Shown here in pieces: positions 43,653 to 52,794 of a stretch of DNA of 64,000 bases. Within the stretch, counting starts at the first letter, position 1; every line of letters begins with the position of its first letter. A program made the position numbers and the translations under genes. The stretch comes from Pedobacter psychrodurus (lineage in GTDB: Bacteria; Bacteroidota; Bacteroidia; Sphingobacteriales; Sphingobacteriaceae): positions 95,041-159,040 of the forward strand of contig NZ_SJSO01000010.1 of assembly GCF_004331735.1 (NCBI RefSeq), read 5' to 3'. Below the pieces are notes generated by a model that did no database searches, was not told the DNA's origin, and saw only the letters and a program-made list of their open reading frames with translations.

Positions 43653-45251
43653 ATGAAAAATCTTATCAACATAGCATCTGGTGCCTTAATAACCATGGCA
43701 ACATTTTCTTCCTGTCAAAAAGTGGATTTGGGCGTAAAAACACAACTTACGCCAGAAACCTTTCCGCAAACAGAACAACATTATATCCAACTTACTGGTC
43801 AGGTATATGCACAGTTACGCGGTATTAGTGTAGAATATTTTTTCTTACAAAGCCTAAGTACCGATGAGGCAATAATGCCAGCCAGAGGTGGTAACTGGTA
43901 CGATGGTGGCCGTTACGAACAGCACTCTAAACATACCTGGGATAAGGATAATGCACACATTGGTGGCGTTTGGACATTTCTTTCTACTACCATAAGTAAA
44001 GCAAACCAAAGTCTTTTTTTAATTAAAGATGCTCCTGAAACAACCGCTAAAAAAACAGCAACAGCTGAAATGCGTACAGTTAGGGCTTTAGCACTTTATA
44101 TGATGATGGATCTTTGGGGAAATGTGCCTATTGTAACTCAATTTGGAGATGTAACTCCACCAGATACCAAACCAAGAGCAGAAGTATTTGCTTTTATTGA
44201 AAAAGAAGTAAAAGAGTCTATACCAGATTTGAGTTCAGTGATAGGTGTACCTACCTATGGCAGACCAACTAAATTTGCGGCTTATGCCTTACTAGCTAAA
44301 ATGTTCCTGAATGCTGAAGTTTACATTGGTACAAATCGTTATAACGATGCAGTTGCGATGTGCGATAATATTATAACGGCAACAGGTACGCCATTTAGTT
44401 TAGAATCTGATTATCGTAAAATGTTTTTTATTGATAATGGCCCGCAAACTAAAGAATTTATCTTTGCGATTCCTTACGATGCTTCATTTAGTGGTGGTTA
44501 TATGTTTTATGCTAGATATTCATTACCTCGCTCATTACAAGCAAAATATAGCTTAAAACACACTCCTAGCGCACCTATGAGTACATTACCAGAATACTAC
44601 GCTAACTTTAACGATCCGAATGATAAGCGAAATGCACAATGGATAACCGGACCTCAATTTAAGTTTGATGGAACTCCAGTTACAGTTAGCACTACCAAAA
44701 AAGGTTATGATCAATTTTATACTGGTGCTGATGGAGCAGCTCCTTTAACTTATCAGGTTAATATCACACCTAATGTTACTTTAAGAGATGCATCAAGACC
44801 ATTTGACGCTGGAAATGATGAAATAGCCTGGAACATGGGGTACCGCAACAATAAATTTTATTGTGATAGTACATCATCAAACAGAAATCAAAACAATGAT
44901 TTACCGGTATTCAGATATGCAGATATTCTGTTAATGAAAGCAGAAGCTATTCTTCGTGGGGCTACACCAACTCAAGGCCAAACAGCTTTATCGTTAGTTA
45001 ACCAATTACGTGCAGTACGTACTACTTCTGCAGCATGGACTACGGTAACCCTTGAAGATTTGTACAAAGAGCGTTGCAGAGAAATGGCTTGGGAAACCTG
45101 GCATAGAAATGATATGATCCGTTTCGGAAAATATGAAGGTACCTGGGGTTTTAAAACCGATGCACAAACCTATCACCGACTATTCCCAATCCCAGCTACT
45201 GCCACTTTACTTAACCCTAAGTTGAAGCAAAATCCAGGTTACCCACAGTAA
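43653..45251 (+). CDS. SusD/RagB-type surface lipoprotein
   Basis: A surface lipoprotein of 532 residues with lipobox TFSSC. It has the SusD TPR-rich fold: an N-terminal SusD-like segment (QVYAQLRGISVEYFFLQSLSTDEAIMP) and the RagB/SusD C-terminal part with YADILLMKAEAILRG, then YKERCREMAWETWHRNDMIRFG, and LFPIPATATLLNPKLKQNPGY, the standard end. It binds the glycan over the SusC partner encoded just upstream. A hairpin separates it from the phosphatase gene. Confidence 0.94.
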   Translation: MKNLINIASGALITMATFSSCQKVDLGVKTQLTPETFPQTEQHYIQLTGQVYAQLRGISVEYFFLQSLSTDEAIMPARGGNWYDGGRYEQHSKHTWDKDNAHIGGVWTFLSTTISKANQSLFLIKDAPETTAKKTATAEMRTVRALALYMMMDLWGNVPIVTQFGDVTPPDTKPRAEVFAFIEKEVKESIPDLSSVIGVPTYGRPTKFAAYALLAKMFLNAEVYIGTNRYNDAVAMCDNIITATGTPFSLESDYRKMFFIDNGPQTKEFIFAIPYDASFSGGYMFYARYSLPRSLQAKYSLKHTPSAPMSTLPEYYANFNDPNDKRNAQWITGPQFKFDGTPVTVSTTKKGYDQFYTGADGAAPLTYQVNITPNVTLRDASRPFDAGNDEIAWNMGYRNNKFYCDSTSSNRNQNNDLPVFRYADILLMKAEAILRGATPTQGQTALSLVNQLRAVRTTSAAWTTVTLEDLYKERCREMAWETWHRNDMIRFGKYEGTWGFKTDAQTYHRLFPIPATATLLNPKLKQNPGYPQ

Positions 45252-45276
45252 GCATTAATATTGTTATTTATTGGAG

Positions 45277-45314
45277 AAGTATTTCTCTACGTCAGACGGC
45301 GCAGAGAAATACTT
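45277..45314 (+). terminator. 12-bp stem hairpin after susD-like gene
   Basis: Perfect 12-bp arms AAGTATTTCTCT (45277-45288) and AGAGAAATACTT (45303-45314) with a 14-nt loop lie 25 nt after the SusD-like stop codon. They are followed by a loose AT tract (CCAAATTTTTATC). It may end or attenuate the transcript so that the phosphatase and later genes are made at a lower level, or it may protect the susCD mRNA. Confidence 0.6.
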
Positions 45315-45380
45315 TCCAAATTTTTATCTAAAAAATCAGCTAATTTCGTTAAGCTAATTATCCCTTCTAAAAAAGATTTC

Positions 45381-46361
45381 ATGAGTAAACATTTACTATT
45401 ATTGATTTCCTTACTCACTTATGGTTCCTTACATGCGCAGGTTTTGTTAAAAACGCCATCAGAAAGTATCCCCGTAACAAAAAACATAACCAAAGAGGCT
45501 TCATCAGTTAATTTCATTGCCATGGGCGATTGGGGTCGTAATGGCGCTGACCATCAGAAACAGGTGGCTCAGCAAATGGGGATAACCGCAGCAGATGTTA
45601 AGGCACAGTTTATTATTTCTACGGGTGACAACTTCTATCCCAGTGGTGTAATCAGCGAACACGACCCACTTTTTAAATATTCTTTTGAAGATATTTACAC
45701 GGCATTTTCATTGCAATGGGATTGGTACCCGGTATTGGGTAACCATGACTATAAATCTAATCCGGATGCGCAGGTTGCCTATTCGAAAATTAGTAGAAGA
45801 TGGAAAATGCCTTCCCGTTATTATGCAAAGAAATTCCCCATCAATGGAGACCTCAACAATCAGGTTTTAATTGCTTTTATTGACACCAACCCTTTGATTC
45901 CGGAATTCTATAAAAATGCGGAATATGGGCCTAATGTAAAAGGTCAGGATACCACGCAGCAAAAACGCTGGCTGGTTAAAGTGTTAAGTGATACCGACCC
46001 AAGCATTAGATGGAAAATTGTTGTAGGTCATCATCCCATGTATACCGGAGGAAGCAGAACAGATGGATATGATACCAAAGCAATCCGCAGTTCTCTTAAA
46101 CCAGTTTTTGATCGTTATGGCGTAGATGTATACCTCACCGGACACGAACACAGCTTGCAGTATATCCAGCCTGCAGGCAAAACACATCATTTTATCTCTG
46201 GAGCAGCTTCAGAGAAAACACCTGTAAAACTTATCGACGATGCGCAAATGGTGGCCTCCGTTTATGGCTTCATGCTCTTTTCAATCAGTAAAGATCTGAT
46301 CAGGATTCAAACCATTAATGATGAAGGAGAAATTATTTACAATACAATAATTAAAAAATAG
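45381..46361 (+). CDS. secreted purple-acid-phosphatase-like phosphoesterase
   Basis: A metallophosphoesterase of 326 residues with a signal peptide (cleaved after GSLHAQ). It has the tartrate-resistant acid phosphatase motif order: GDWGRNG, GDNFYPSG, GNHDY, VVGHHPMYTGG and TGHEHSLQ, giving the seven metal ligands. The frame opens 40 codons upstream, but 45381 gives a clean signal peptide and lies after the hairpin. Its neighbours suggest that it removes phosphate from a phospho-sugar or inositol phosphate outside the inner membrane before uptake; this is inference. It lies between SusD and a DUF5009 membrane protein. Confidence 0.9.
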   Translation: MSKHLLLLISLLTYGSLHAQVLLKTPSESIPVTKNITKEASSVNFIAMGDWGRNGADHQKQVAQQMGITAADVKAQFIISTGDNFYPSGVISEHDPLFKYSFEDIYTAFSLQWDWYPVLGNHDYKSNPDAQVAYSKISRRWKMPSRYYAKKFPINGDLNNQVLIAFIDTNPLIPEFYKNAEYGPNVKGQDTTQQKRWLVKVLSDTDPSIRWKIVVGHHPMYTGGSRTDGYDTKAIRSSLKPVFDRYGVDVYLTGHEHSLQYIQPAGKTHHFISGAASEKTPVKLIDDAQMVASVYGFMLFSISKDLIRIQTINDEGEIIYNTIIKK

Positions 46362-46436
46362 TTGGCCTTTTCTCTTTTCAAGACTTATTTTAGAAAATAG
46401 AATCGACAATTATCCTCAATAAATTATAAAGCCCGC

Positions 46437-47663
46437 ATGACCATTACCGAACCTGTACAAAAAGACCAGTTTCTATCGAAAAAGAAAAGGTTACTTTCTT
46501 TAGACGCACTGCGTGGTTTTGATATGTTCTGGATCATTAGCGGAGAAGGCATTTTTCATGGTCTGGCAAACGGAGTAATGAAAGAACATGCGCTGATCAG
46601 AAACCCCAACGATTGGACGATTGCGACCAATGGTAACCTATCGTTTTTTGAGCGCATATTGGTTGGCATGAGTAATCAGCTGCACCACTCCCCATGGAAT
46701 GGTTTTACCTTTTACGACCTGATTTTCCCGCTTTTCATTTTTATATCGGGTATTGCAATGCCTTTCTCTTACGAGAAACATTTTAGTGCTACGAATGACA
46801 AGAAAAGTTCGGCAAAGGGCATTTATTATGCACTTATCAAAAGAACACTGATTTTAATTATCCTCGGCATGGTGGTTAACGGCTTATTGCAATGGCAGGG
46901 TTACGAAAACATCCGTTTCGCCAGTGTTCTTGGCCGCATTGCCTTGTCTACTTTTTTTGCTGCTTTAATTTACCTTAATTTTTCGTTAAACAAACAGATC
47001 ATCTGGCTGGTATGCATTTTGGTAGGCTACTACATTCTAATGATAACCATAGCCGTACCTGGTTTTGGAAATGGCATATTAACTCCCGAAGGGAATCTTG
47101 CCGCTTATATTGACCGTTTGTGGTTACCTGGAAAACTCCATCGCACAATTTATGATCCCGAAGGATTACTGAGTACTATTCCAGCTATTGCTACCGCATT
47201 ATTGGGTGTATTTACAGGAACATTTCTTAATTCTAAAAATAGCCGTTTTACCCCTACTAAAAAAGCACTTACACTCCTTGTAGCAGGATTGGCACTCATC
47301 TCTATCGGATTATGTTGGAATATATTTTTCCCGATCAATAAAAACATGTGGACCAGTTCTTTCGTGCTACTGGCTGGGGGCTTTAGTGCTGTTTTATTTG
47401 TATTTTTTTATTACGTTATTGACATTAAAGGGCTTCAAAAATGGAGCATGCCATTCATCTGGATAGGTACAAACTCTATTTTAATTTATGTTTGTGCTCA
47501 TGGGCTTTTCAATTTCGAATCTACTTCGACATTCCTCTTCGGTGGAGTTATAGCTAAACTCCCTTTAGTTTGGCAGCAGGCACGTTTATGGCTTGGTGTA
47601 CTGTTGATCCAACTTGCCATATTGAAATTTCTTTATGACAGGAAATGGTTTTTAAAAATTTAA
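46437..47663 (+). CDS. DUF5009 membrane protein, acyltransferase-like
   Basis: A polytopic inner membrane protein of 408 residues with about 10 TM helices. The N-terminus KKRLLSLDALRGFDMFWIISGEG and the loop GFTFYDLIFPLFIFISGIAM are the DUF5009 family pattern, related to heparan-alpha-glucosaminide N-acetyltransferase (HGSNAT/YeiB-like). These proteins may acetylate sugars across the membrane. It is common in Bacteroidota glycan loci. It lies 75 nt after the phosphatase and 82 nt before GH92, on the same strand. Confidence 0.88.
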   Translation: MTITEPVQKDQFLSKKKRLLSLDALRGFDMFWIISGEGIFHGLANGVMKEHALIRNPNDWTIATNGNLSFFERILVGMSNQLHHSPWNGFTFYDLIFPLFIFISGIAMPFSYEKHFSATNDKKSSAKGIYYALIKRTLILIILGMVVNGLLQWQGYENIRFASVLGRIALSTFFAALIYLNFSLNKQIIWLVCILVGYYILMITIAVPGFGNGILTPEGNLAAYIDRLWLPGKLHRTIYDPEGLLSTIPAIATALLGVFTGTFLNSKNSRFTPTKKALTLLVAGLALISIGLCWNIFFPINKNMWTSSFVLLAGGFSAVLFVFFYYVIDIKGLQKWSMPFIWIGTNSILIYVCAHGLFNFESTSTFLFGGVIAKLPLVWQQARLWLGVLLIQLAILKFLYDRKWFLKI

Positions 47664-47745
47664 CACGATATTAAAACACCAAATTTCCATTAAATCAAAA
47701 AGAAGCAATAAAAGAACTTCCTTAATATTAAATCCCATCTCCTAT

Positions 47746-50037
47746 ATGTTGTTAACTGATTTAAAAAAAATAACATCAAAATATAAAAAAGGACTACAAT
47801 TTCTGTTCTTTTTGGCTACAGCTGCCCTTTATACAGATGTTGTTTATGCACAGCAGCAAAATTTAATCCCCTATGTTCAACCTTTTTCGGGCACTTCTGC
47901 AAGCACTACTTTGGCAAGTCAACATATCGAAGATAAAACCGAGCGTTTGGCCAATACCATTCCAGCAGTAGCGCCACCATTCAGTATGACGCAGTGGACA
48001 CCACAAACACAACTGACCGAAAAAAAATGCCTTGCTCCTTACTATTATAACAACAAGAAATTTTATGGTTTCAGGGCAACACACTGGATCAGCGGTTCGT
48101 GTACTCAAGATTATGGAAGCTTCACCATTATGCCAATTTCAGGCCAACTTAAAACCAATGCAGCTCAATATGCAGAAAATTATGTCCACGAAAACGAAGT
48201 TTCTACTCCATCCTATTACAAGTTAAAATTACCTCGGCATCAACTGTTAACAGAAATTACAGCCAGCCTCAGAAGCGGTATAATGCGGATCACCGCGCTA
48301 AAAACAGATAGCGTTTATATTTTAGTTACGCCCAACAGCGATCAAAACAAGGGATTTATTCAAGTTAACACAGAAAAAGGTGAAATCTCTGGTTATAATC
48401 CTGTTCACCGGATTTATCAGGGATGGGGAGAACCTGCAGGCTTTAGCGGTTATTTTTTCATCCGCTTTAAAAAAGCATTTACTTCAGCAGGGGTTTATAG
48501 CGAAGGTCATATTTTCAAGCAGCAAAACATTAGCAATAAAAAGGACATTGGTGCTTTTGCAGGCTTTAAACTGCAAAAAGGAGAACAACTAATCGTGTAT
48601 TCTGGCACTTCATTTACCAGTATTGATGCCGCGAAGGCTAACCTGGAAAGTGAAATTAAAAATGAGGACTTCGATGCTGTTTTGGCACGAACGAATCAAA
48701 TTTGGGAAAAATCGTTATTGCAGATAAGCATTACAGATACAAATGAAAAAGGAAAAAAAATCTTTTACACGGCGCTCTATCATGCCATGCAACATCCCAG
48801 GTTATACAATGATGTAGATGGAAAATATCCACAGTTTGATGGAAAATATCAGAACAAAACAATAAATAAAGGCAATTATTACGATGATTTTTCCATGTGG
48901 GATATTTATCGTGCACAATTACCTTTAATGGAGTTACTGAAGCCCAATTTAGCCAATAGCTTTGTTAATTCTATGGTATTAAAAGGTCAGCAAGGCGGTT
49001 GGCTACCCATTTTTCCCTGTTGGAACAGTTATACTGCCGCCATGATCGGTGATCATGCTACTGCTTTCATCGCCTCGGCCTACAATAAAGGCATCCGTAA
49101 TTATGATATCAATGAAGCCTATCGGCTGATGCGACAGAATGCGTTTCAAATGCCTGATTCTGCTGATTATTTGAATGGAAAAGGCAGGCGAGGCATTAAC
49201 AGTTACTTAAAATATGGTTACATTCCGCAAGAAGACAGCATACCGAACGCATTTCATAAAAGGGAGCAGGTGAGCAGGACTTTGGAATATGCTTATGATG
49301 ATTATGCCCTTGCAAGCATTGCTAAAGATCTGGGTAAAGAAGCCGATTACCGGCAACTGTTAAAACGATCTCTTAACTACCAGAACATCTTCGATTCAAA
49401 TGTGGGGATGGTTAGGGGCCGCTTTTCTAATGGGAGCTGGTATAAACCCTTTTATCCCGATCACCGCGAACCGTACATTACAGAAGGAACCCCAAGGCAG
49501 TATACTTTTTACGTACCGCACGATATGCCTGGATTGATTAAATTAATGGGTGGAAGTAAAAACCTCGAAAATGAACTGGATTCTCTTTTCGATAAAAAGG
49601 AATATTGGCATGGGAACGAACCTGGCCATCAGATCCCCTTTTTGTATAATTATACCCCTTCTCCTTGGAAAACCCAGATGCAAGTATCGCGCATTTTGGC
49701 AGAAGAGTACGGTGAAGGCGCTGGTGGTTTAAGTGGGAACGATGATGCCGGGCAAATGTCGGCATGGTATGTATTTGCAGCACTTGGCTTTTATCCGGTA
49801 GATCCAGTTTCAGGAAACTACCAACTCACCAGTCCTTTATTTAAAAAGACTACCATATCTTTTAGTAATGGCAAAAAATTAACCATAATAGCCATTAAAA
49901 AGAGTAAAAAATCTATTTACATCTCAAAAATAAGTTTAAATGGAAGGCCTTTTACCAAAAACCAAATTAGACACCAATCCCTGGTTCAGGGCGGAAAATT
50001 GATCTTTTATCTGCAAGATCAACCAGCCACACTTTAA
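47746..50037 (+). CDS. GH92 alpha-mannosidase, secreted
   Basis: A calcium-dependent exo-alpha-mannosidase of family GH92, 763 residues, with an N-terminal signal (LQFLFFLATAALYTDVVYAQQ). It has the beta-sandwich N-domain with FSGTSASTTLASQH and an (alpha/alpha)6 C-domain. The catalytic Glu is in WHGNEPGHQIPFLYNY and the base Asp pair in LSGNDDAGQMSAWYVF, both family hallmarks. The end FSNGKKLTIIA matches the family. It removes alpha-linked mannose from glycans such as N-glycans, yeast mannan or GPI-like structures. It is the last gene of the plus-strand series started by the inositol oxygenase. Confidence 0.94.
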   Translation: MLLTDLKKITSKYKKGLQFLFFLATAALYTDVVYAQQQNLIPYVQPFSGTSASTTLASQHIEDKTERLANTIPAVAPPFSMTQWTPQTQLTEKKCLAPYYYNNKKFYGFRATHWISGSCTQDYGSFTIMPISGQLKTNAAQYAENYVHENEVSTPSYYKLKLPRHQLLTEITASLRSGIMRITALKTDSVYILVTPNSDQNKGFIQVNTEKGEISGYNPVHRIYQGWGEPAGFSGYFFIRFKKAFTSAGVYSEGHIFKQQNISNKKDIGAFAGFKLQKGEQLIVYSGTSFTSIDAAKANLESEIKNEDFDAVLARTNQIWEKSLLQISITDTNEKGKKIFYTALYHAMQHPRLYNDVDGKYPQFDGKYQNKTINKGNYYDDFSMWDIYRAQLPLMELLKPNLANSFVNSMVLKGQQGGWLPIFPCWNSYTAAMIGDHATAFIASAYNKGIRNYDINEAYRLMRQNAFQMPDSADYLNGKGRRGINSYLKYGYIPQEDSIPNAFHKREQVSRTLEYAYDDYALASIAKDLGKEADYRQLLKRSLNYQNIFDSNVGMVRGRFSNGSWYKPFYPDHREPYITEGTPRQYTFYVPHDMPGLIKLMGGSKNLENELDSLFDKKEYWHGNEPGHQIPFLYNYTPSPWKTQMQVSRILAEEYGEGAGGLSGNDDAGQMSAWYVFAALGFYPVDPVSGNYQLTSPLFKKTTISFSNGKKLTIIAIKKSKKSIYISKISLNGRPFTKNQIRHQSLVQGGKLIFYLQDQPATL

Positions 50038-50135
50038 ATCCTGAAAAACGATCTAAACATAAGTAAAGATTGAATTAACAACCATACTACGAATGGGCCA
50101 AACACGTCAATACCAGAAAAACATTTCAACTCAGT

Positions 50136-50276
50136 TTAACCCCTAAACAAAATCAAGATCATTAGTATCGTACTTAACACAAAGATAAAAATTATCATCC
50201 TTTTGGGGAAGATGCTTTGACCCGACTCACTCTCGGTTTTATCTGACGTCTTTAATGTTTTCTTTTCAACCTGCAT
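50136..50276 (-). CDS. 46-aa single-pass membrane microprotein
   Basis: A short complete frame: ATG at 50274-50276 and TAA at 50136-50138. The first half is polar and charged (MQVEKKTLKTSDKTESESGQ). The second half is one hydrophobic helix (MIIFIFVLSTILMILILF) ending RG. It looks like a real single-pass membrane microprotein but is too short to classify. It lies in the gap after GH92 on the opposite strand. Otherwise the 381-bp gap shows nothing. Confidence 0.5.
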   Translation of the reverse strand: MQVEKKTLKTSDKTESESGQSIFPKRMIIFIFVLSTILMILILFRG

Positions 50277-50418
50277 TGTTAGAACTGTATAGATGAGATT
50301 TGACTGTGTTTAAGTCAAAAAGATTAAGAGCAAAAAAATTTTATCTTTATTCATTGACATATCGAAGAAGCTAACATTGTAATTAATGCCCCATCTCTCC
50401 ACAGGTTGCGGAAACTTT

Positions 50419-50826
50419 CTACAGCACTAAAGCCTTCTTGGCTAAATTTTTCCTAAATACAGCATAAGCCATTGCTATACTGGGAAAAATGAGAAGATAG
50501 ATCAGTCCATCAAGATCGCAGGGAATGACCTGGATAATGGTAAAAAGCTGACCCGGATAATAATTTCCGCCTTGTGGCTGCCCGTCAGGGATACGTACTC
50601 TGCAAGTACCCAGTGCTTGAAGGGCTGTTTTATTGGAACACGCCAGGAAAGTATAAGGACCATTGCCATTATCATACACAAAATCATTGCCACTGTAAAT
50701 AGTCTGGTAGATCTGTCCGAAGTTGGGGTAATAACAAGCATTTCCAGCTGTAGGAGGATTTTGAGCTAAAACGGATATAGGTGAGCATAAAAGACATAGG
50801 CATAACCACTTATGGTGCAATTTCAT
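50419..50826 (-). CDS. small exported protein with possible C-terminal sorting signal
   Basis: A 135-residue exported protein: signal peptide (MKLHHKWLCLCLLCSPISVLAQ), a mature segment with Cys, Tyr, Asn and Gly (NACYYPNFGQIYQTIYSG), and a C-terminal segment with PCDLDGLIYLLIFPSIAMAY followed by a basic tail (RKNLAKK). This layout of a short acidic motif, a TM helix and a basic end resembles PID-CTERM-type sorting signals of Bacteroidota, as far as I remember; unverified. The five Cys before it may pair. No exosortase gene is in the window. Function unknown. Confidence 0.6.
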   Translation of the reverse strand: MKLHHKWLCLCLLCSPISVLAQNPPTAGNACYYPNFGQIYQTIYSGNDFVYDNGNGPYTFLACSNKTALQALGTCRVRIPDGQPQGGNYYPGQLFTIIQVIPCDLDGLIYLLIFPSIAMAYAVFRKNLAKKALVL

Positions 50827-51144
50827 TGTTATAGGGATAAATGAATTTTTAATTAAATACCCTTATAGGTAACCACATATCATGCCGTTAGGATTCGTAA
50901 CCTTTCTCGTTCATCTATGAAAGAGTATTACTGAGCAGCTTTATTTCTTGCCGAATTTCCTGTTTTGCCAGATTAGGTTGTGGCTTACAGGTGTTTTTCG
51001 CCAAAACACATTTTCACCAAACACTTAACAAATAAACAATAACCTGCTAACCTTAAGGAAACATCAATTGGCTAGTTTAGAAATGCGTTTGTTTACCGTA
51101 AGGAGAAAACAGGTAAACAACCATGCTTCAAAAAACAGCAAGCT
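50827..51144. other. intergenic, 318 bp
   Basis: No gene. An AGGGATAAATG leader lies before the exported protein on the minus side. On the plus side, TTGTTTACCGTAAGGAGAAAACAGGTAAAC near 51089-51118 contains a GTTTACC...GGTAAAC inverted repeat (arms 7 bp) just upstream of the 89-residue gene, a possible operator. Confidence 0.35.
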
Positions 51145-51414
51145 ATGAAACAGCAGGTCAGAACGATCCCAGGAAAACTTGTGGATTTTGATTATAACAG
51201 GTACAGGTTACCAACTTTTGTAATGCAGTTTAAACCCTCCATATATCAAGATGGAAATTGCTATTACGCTGTATTATCCTTTGAAGAGGAACACGATGTT
51301 TCAGGCCTTGGAACCTCTCCCGAAGATGCACTGATAGACTGGAATGATAAAGTCTGCGAAATGCTAGCCCTGTCTGGCCCTTTACGTACATCGCTAAGTG
51401 CCAAAAACAAATGA
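51145..51414 (+). CDS. HicB-like small protein, 89 aa
   Basis: An 89-residue protein with a layout similar to the HicB/DUF1902 fold: YQDGNCYYAVLSFEEEHDVSGLGTSPEDALIDWNDKV, i.e. two strands, a short turn with a Gly-x-Gly and a helix 'SPEDAL', as in the antitoxin HicB (SxEEAL). It lacks an obvious HicB DNA-binding C-domain and there is no HicA partner. It is likely a monodomain protein of unknown role. The inverted repeat 30-50 bp upstream may be a regulatory site. Confidence 0.55.
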   Translation: MKQQVRTIPGKLVDFDYNRYRLPTFVMQFKPSIYQDGNCYYAVLSFEEEHDVSGLGTSPEDALIDWNDKVCEMLALSGPLRTSLSAKNK

Positions 51415-51643
51415 TGTTGCTATAAAAACAGGCCAATTAATCTTCACCTAAATTTATTCTCGTGAGCCACGATATAGCTACCGGCCTGGTATTTTATCAG
51501 GACTATTATGACCAGTCGAATTTCCTTACTAACGGCTAATTGACATCAAAAGGCCAGCCGATTGATCCAGAATAACGAAAATTTGAAAAGTTTAGCCTTT
51601 TAATTACTTTTATAATCTATCTGAGAAGCTAAACGAAAGAATC

Positions 51644-52264
51644 ATGGCTGGTGCACAGGAAAACAGCAAATGGGACTCCTATAACGGCGCTTCCCCGCTC
51701 ATTGCCCTATACAATGGCTTTTATCCACTAACAGCGGAAATGGAGGCACTTATAGATACCCTCACCTTTCCGGTGAATTTCCGCAAGAACAGGTATATTA
51801 TCTCCCCGATAGACCGCAATAGATATCTTTACCTGATTTTAAAAGGAGTAGTAAGGGGATTCTATAAGGACTCGGGAACCGAGATCACTTCCTGGATATG
51901 CCAGGAATATGAAATTGTAGGAACCATCCGCAATCTATGGACTGCAGAAGAATCAGACGAATACCTTCAGGCGATAGAAGATGTAGAGCTGATTGCCATA
52001 CCTCATGAGCTCACTACCATGCTTTATAAAAATTTTGCAGAGGCAAACATCATTGGAAGAAAGATCATGGAGCTTTATTACAGAGGGGCATATGACAGGG
52101 GCTTTATCTGCCAGATCCCCTCTGCTACAGGGCGCTACAAACATTTGCTCCAGGCCTTTCCCTGGATGATTAACCGTGTGCCGCTACGCTACATTGCTTC
52201 GTTTCTTGGATTACGACTGGAAACGCTGAGCAGGATCCGATCAAGCGAAAACAAAAGAACATAA
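51644..52264 (+). CDS. Crp/Fnr-family regulator
   Basis: A 206-residue transcription factor with an N-terminal cyclic-nucleotide-binding-type beta-roll (about 25-130: FRKNRYIISPIDRNRYLYLILKGVVRGFY) and a C-terminal helical part ending RYIASFLGLRLETLSRIRS, the helix-turn-helix recognition segment of Crp/Fnr proteins (IASFLGxxxETLSRxR). There are no N-terminal Cys for an iron-sulfur cluster, so it is not an FNR oxygen sensor. It lies alone on the plus strand; the target genes are unknown. Confidence 0.9.
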   Translation: MAGAQENSKWDSYNGASPLIALYNGFYPLTAEMEALIDTLTFPVNFRKNRYIISPIDRNRYLYLILKGVVRGFYKDSGTEITSWICQEYEIVGTIRNLWTAEESDEYLQAIEDVELIAIPHELTTMLYKNFAEANIIGRKIMELYYRGAYDRGFICQIPSATGRYKHLLQAFPWMINRVPLRYIASFLGLRLETLSRIRSSENKRT

Positions 52265-52315
52265 AACCAGGGTGCGCGTTATTTTAATTTCATTGTTTAC
52301 AATATTGATAAAGGC

Positions 52316-52570
52316 ATGAAAATATTAAAGGCTGCTGAAGCATTTGACAAATCAGCAAAAATATACCAGGAAAATAATAAATCGAGGTATCAAATATCCA
52401 GCACAGTCGATAAGGTGCATGTAAATTATCATAGCGAAGATTACTTATCTACGGCCCTGGAGCAGAACAACTTTGAAACTCTCATTCTAAAACGTTATAG
52501 TTCTCCTGATAAGGATGGTTTAACCGTTACAGACCTGGTATTGGTCTGTAAAATTAAATCACCTGCTTAA
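52316..52570 (+). CDS. possible C-terminal methyltransferase fragment, 84 aa
   Basis: An 84-residue frame. The second half reads VDKVHVNYHSEDYLSTALEQNNFETLILKRYS...TVTDLVLVCKIK, which looks like the C-terminal strands of a class I SAM-dependent methyltransferase (an NYHSEDYL element, then a strand and a final VCK strand). The SAM-binding motif of the N-terminal half is absent. It is either a broken remnant with a chance start or a separate small protein. It is 51 nt after the Crp/Fnr regulator gene. Confidence 0.4.
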   Translation: MKILKAAEAFDKSAKIYQENNKSRYQISSTVDKVHVNYHSEDYLSTALEQNNFETLILKRYSSPDKDGLTVTDLVLVCKIKSPA

Positions 52571-52794
52571 TCGATCTTCCAATCTCTTGAGATGAAATAC
52601 CCACCGCCATAACTACTAAGATTTGCGCCAGAATGGAGATCAAATATCGATTATGCTATCGGTTTGCTCTCGCAAAAAAGCAGAGAGATTTCTGGCCGAT
52701 TAGTCCTAATCAGCCCGTTAATTTGTCATTTACACACCTAATTCCCTACAAAGAAGAGTTTGATATTTGTTTTAACCATTAATATCAAACCATT

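Noticed and set aside
51462..51539. Short frame VSHDIATGLVFYQDYYDQSNFLTNG after the 89-residue gene
   Set aside because: It has no convincing start and only 25 residues; it could be chance or a relic.
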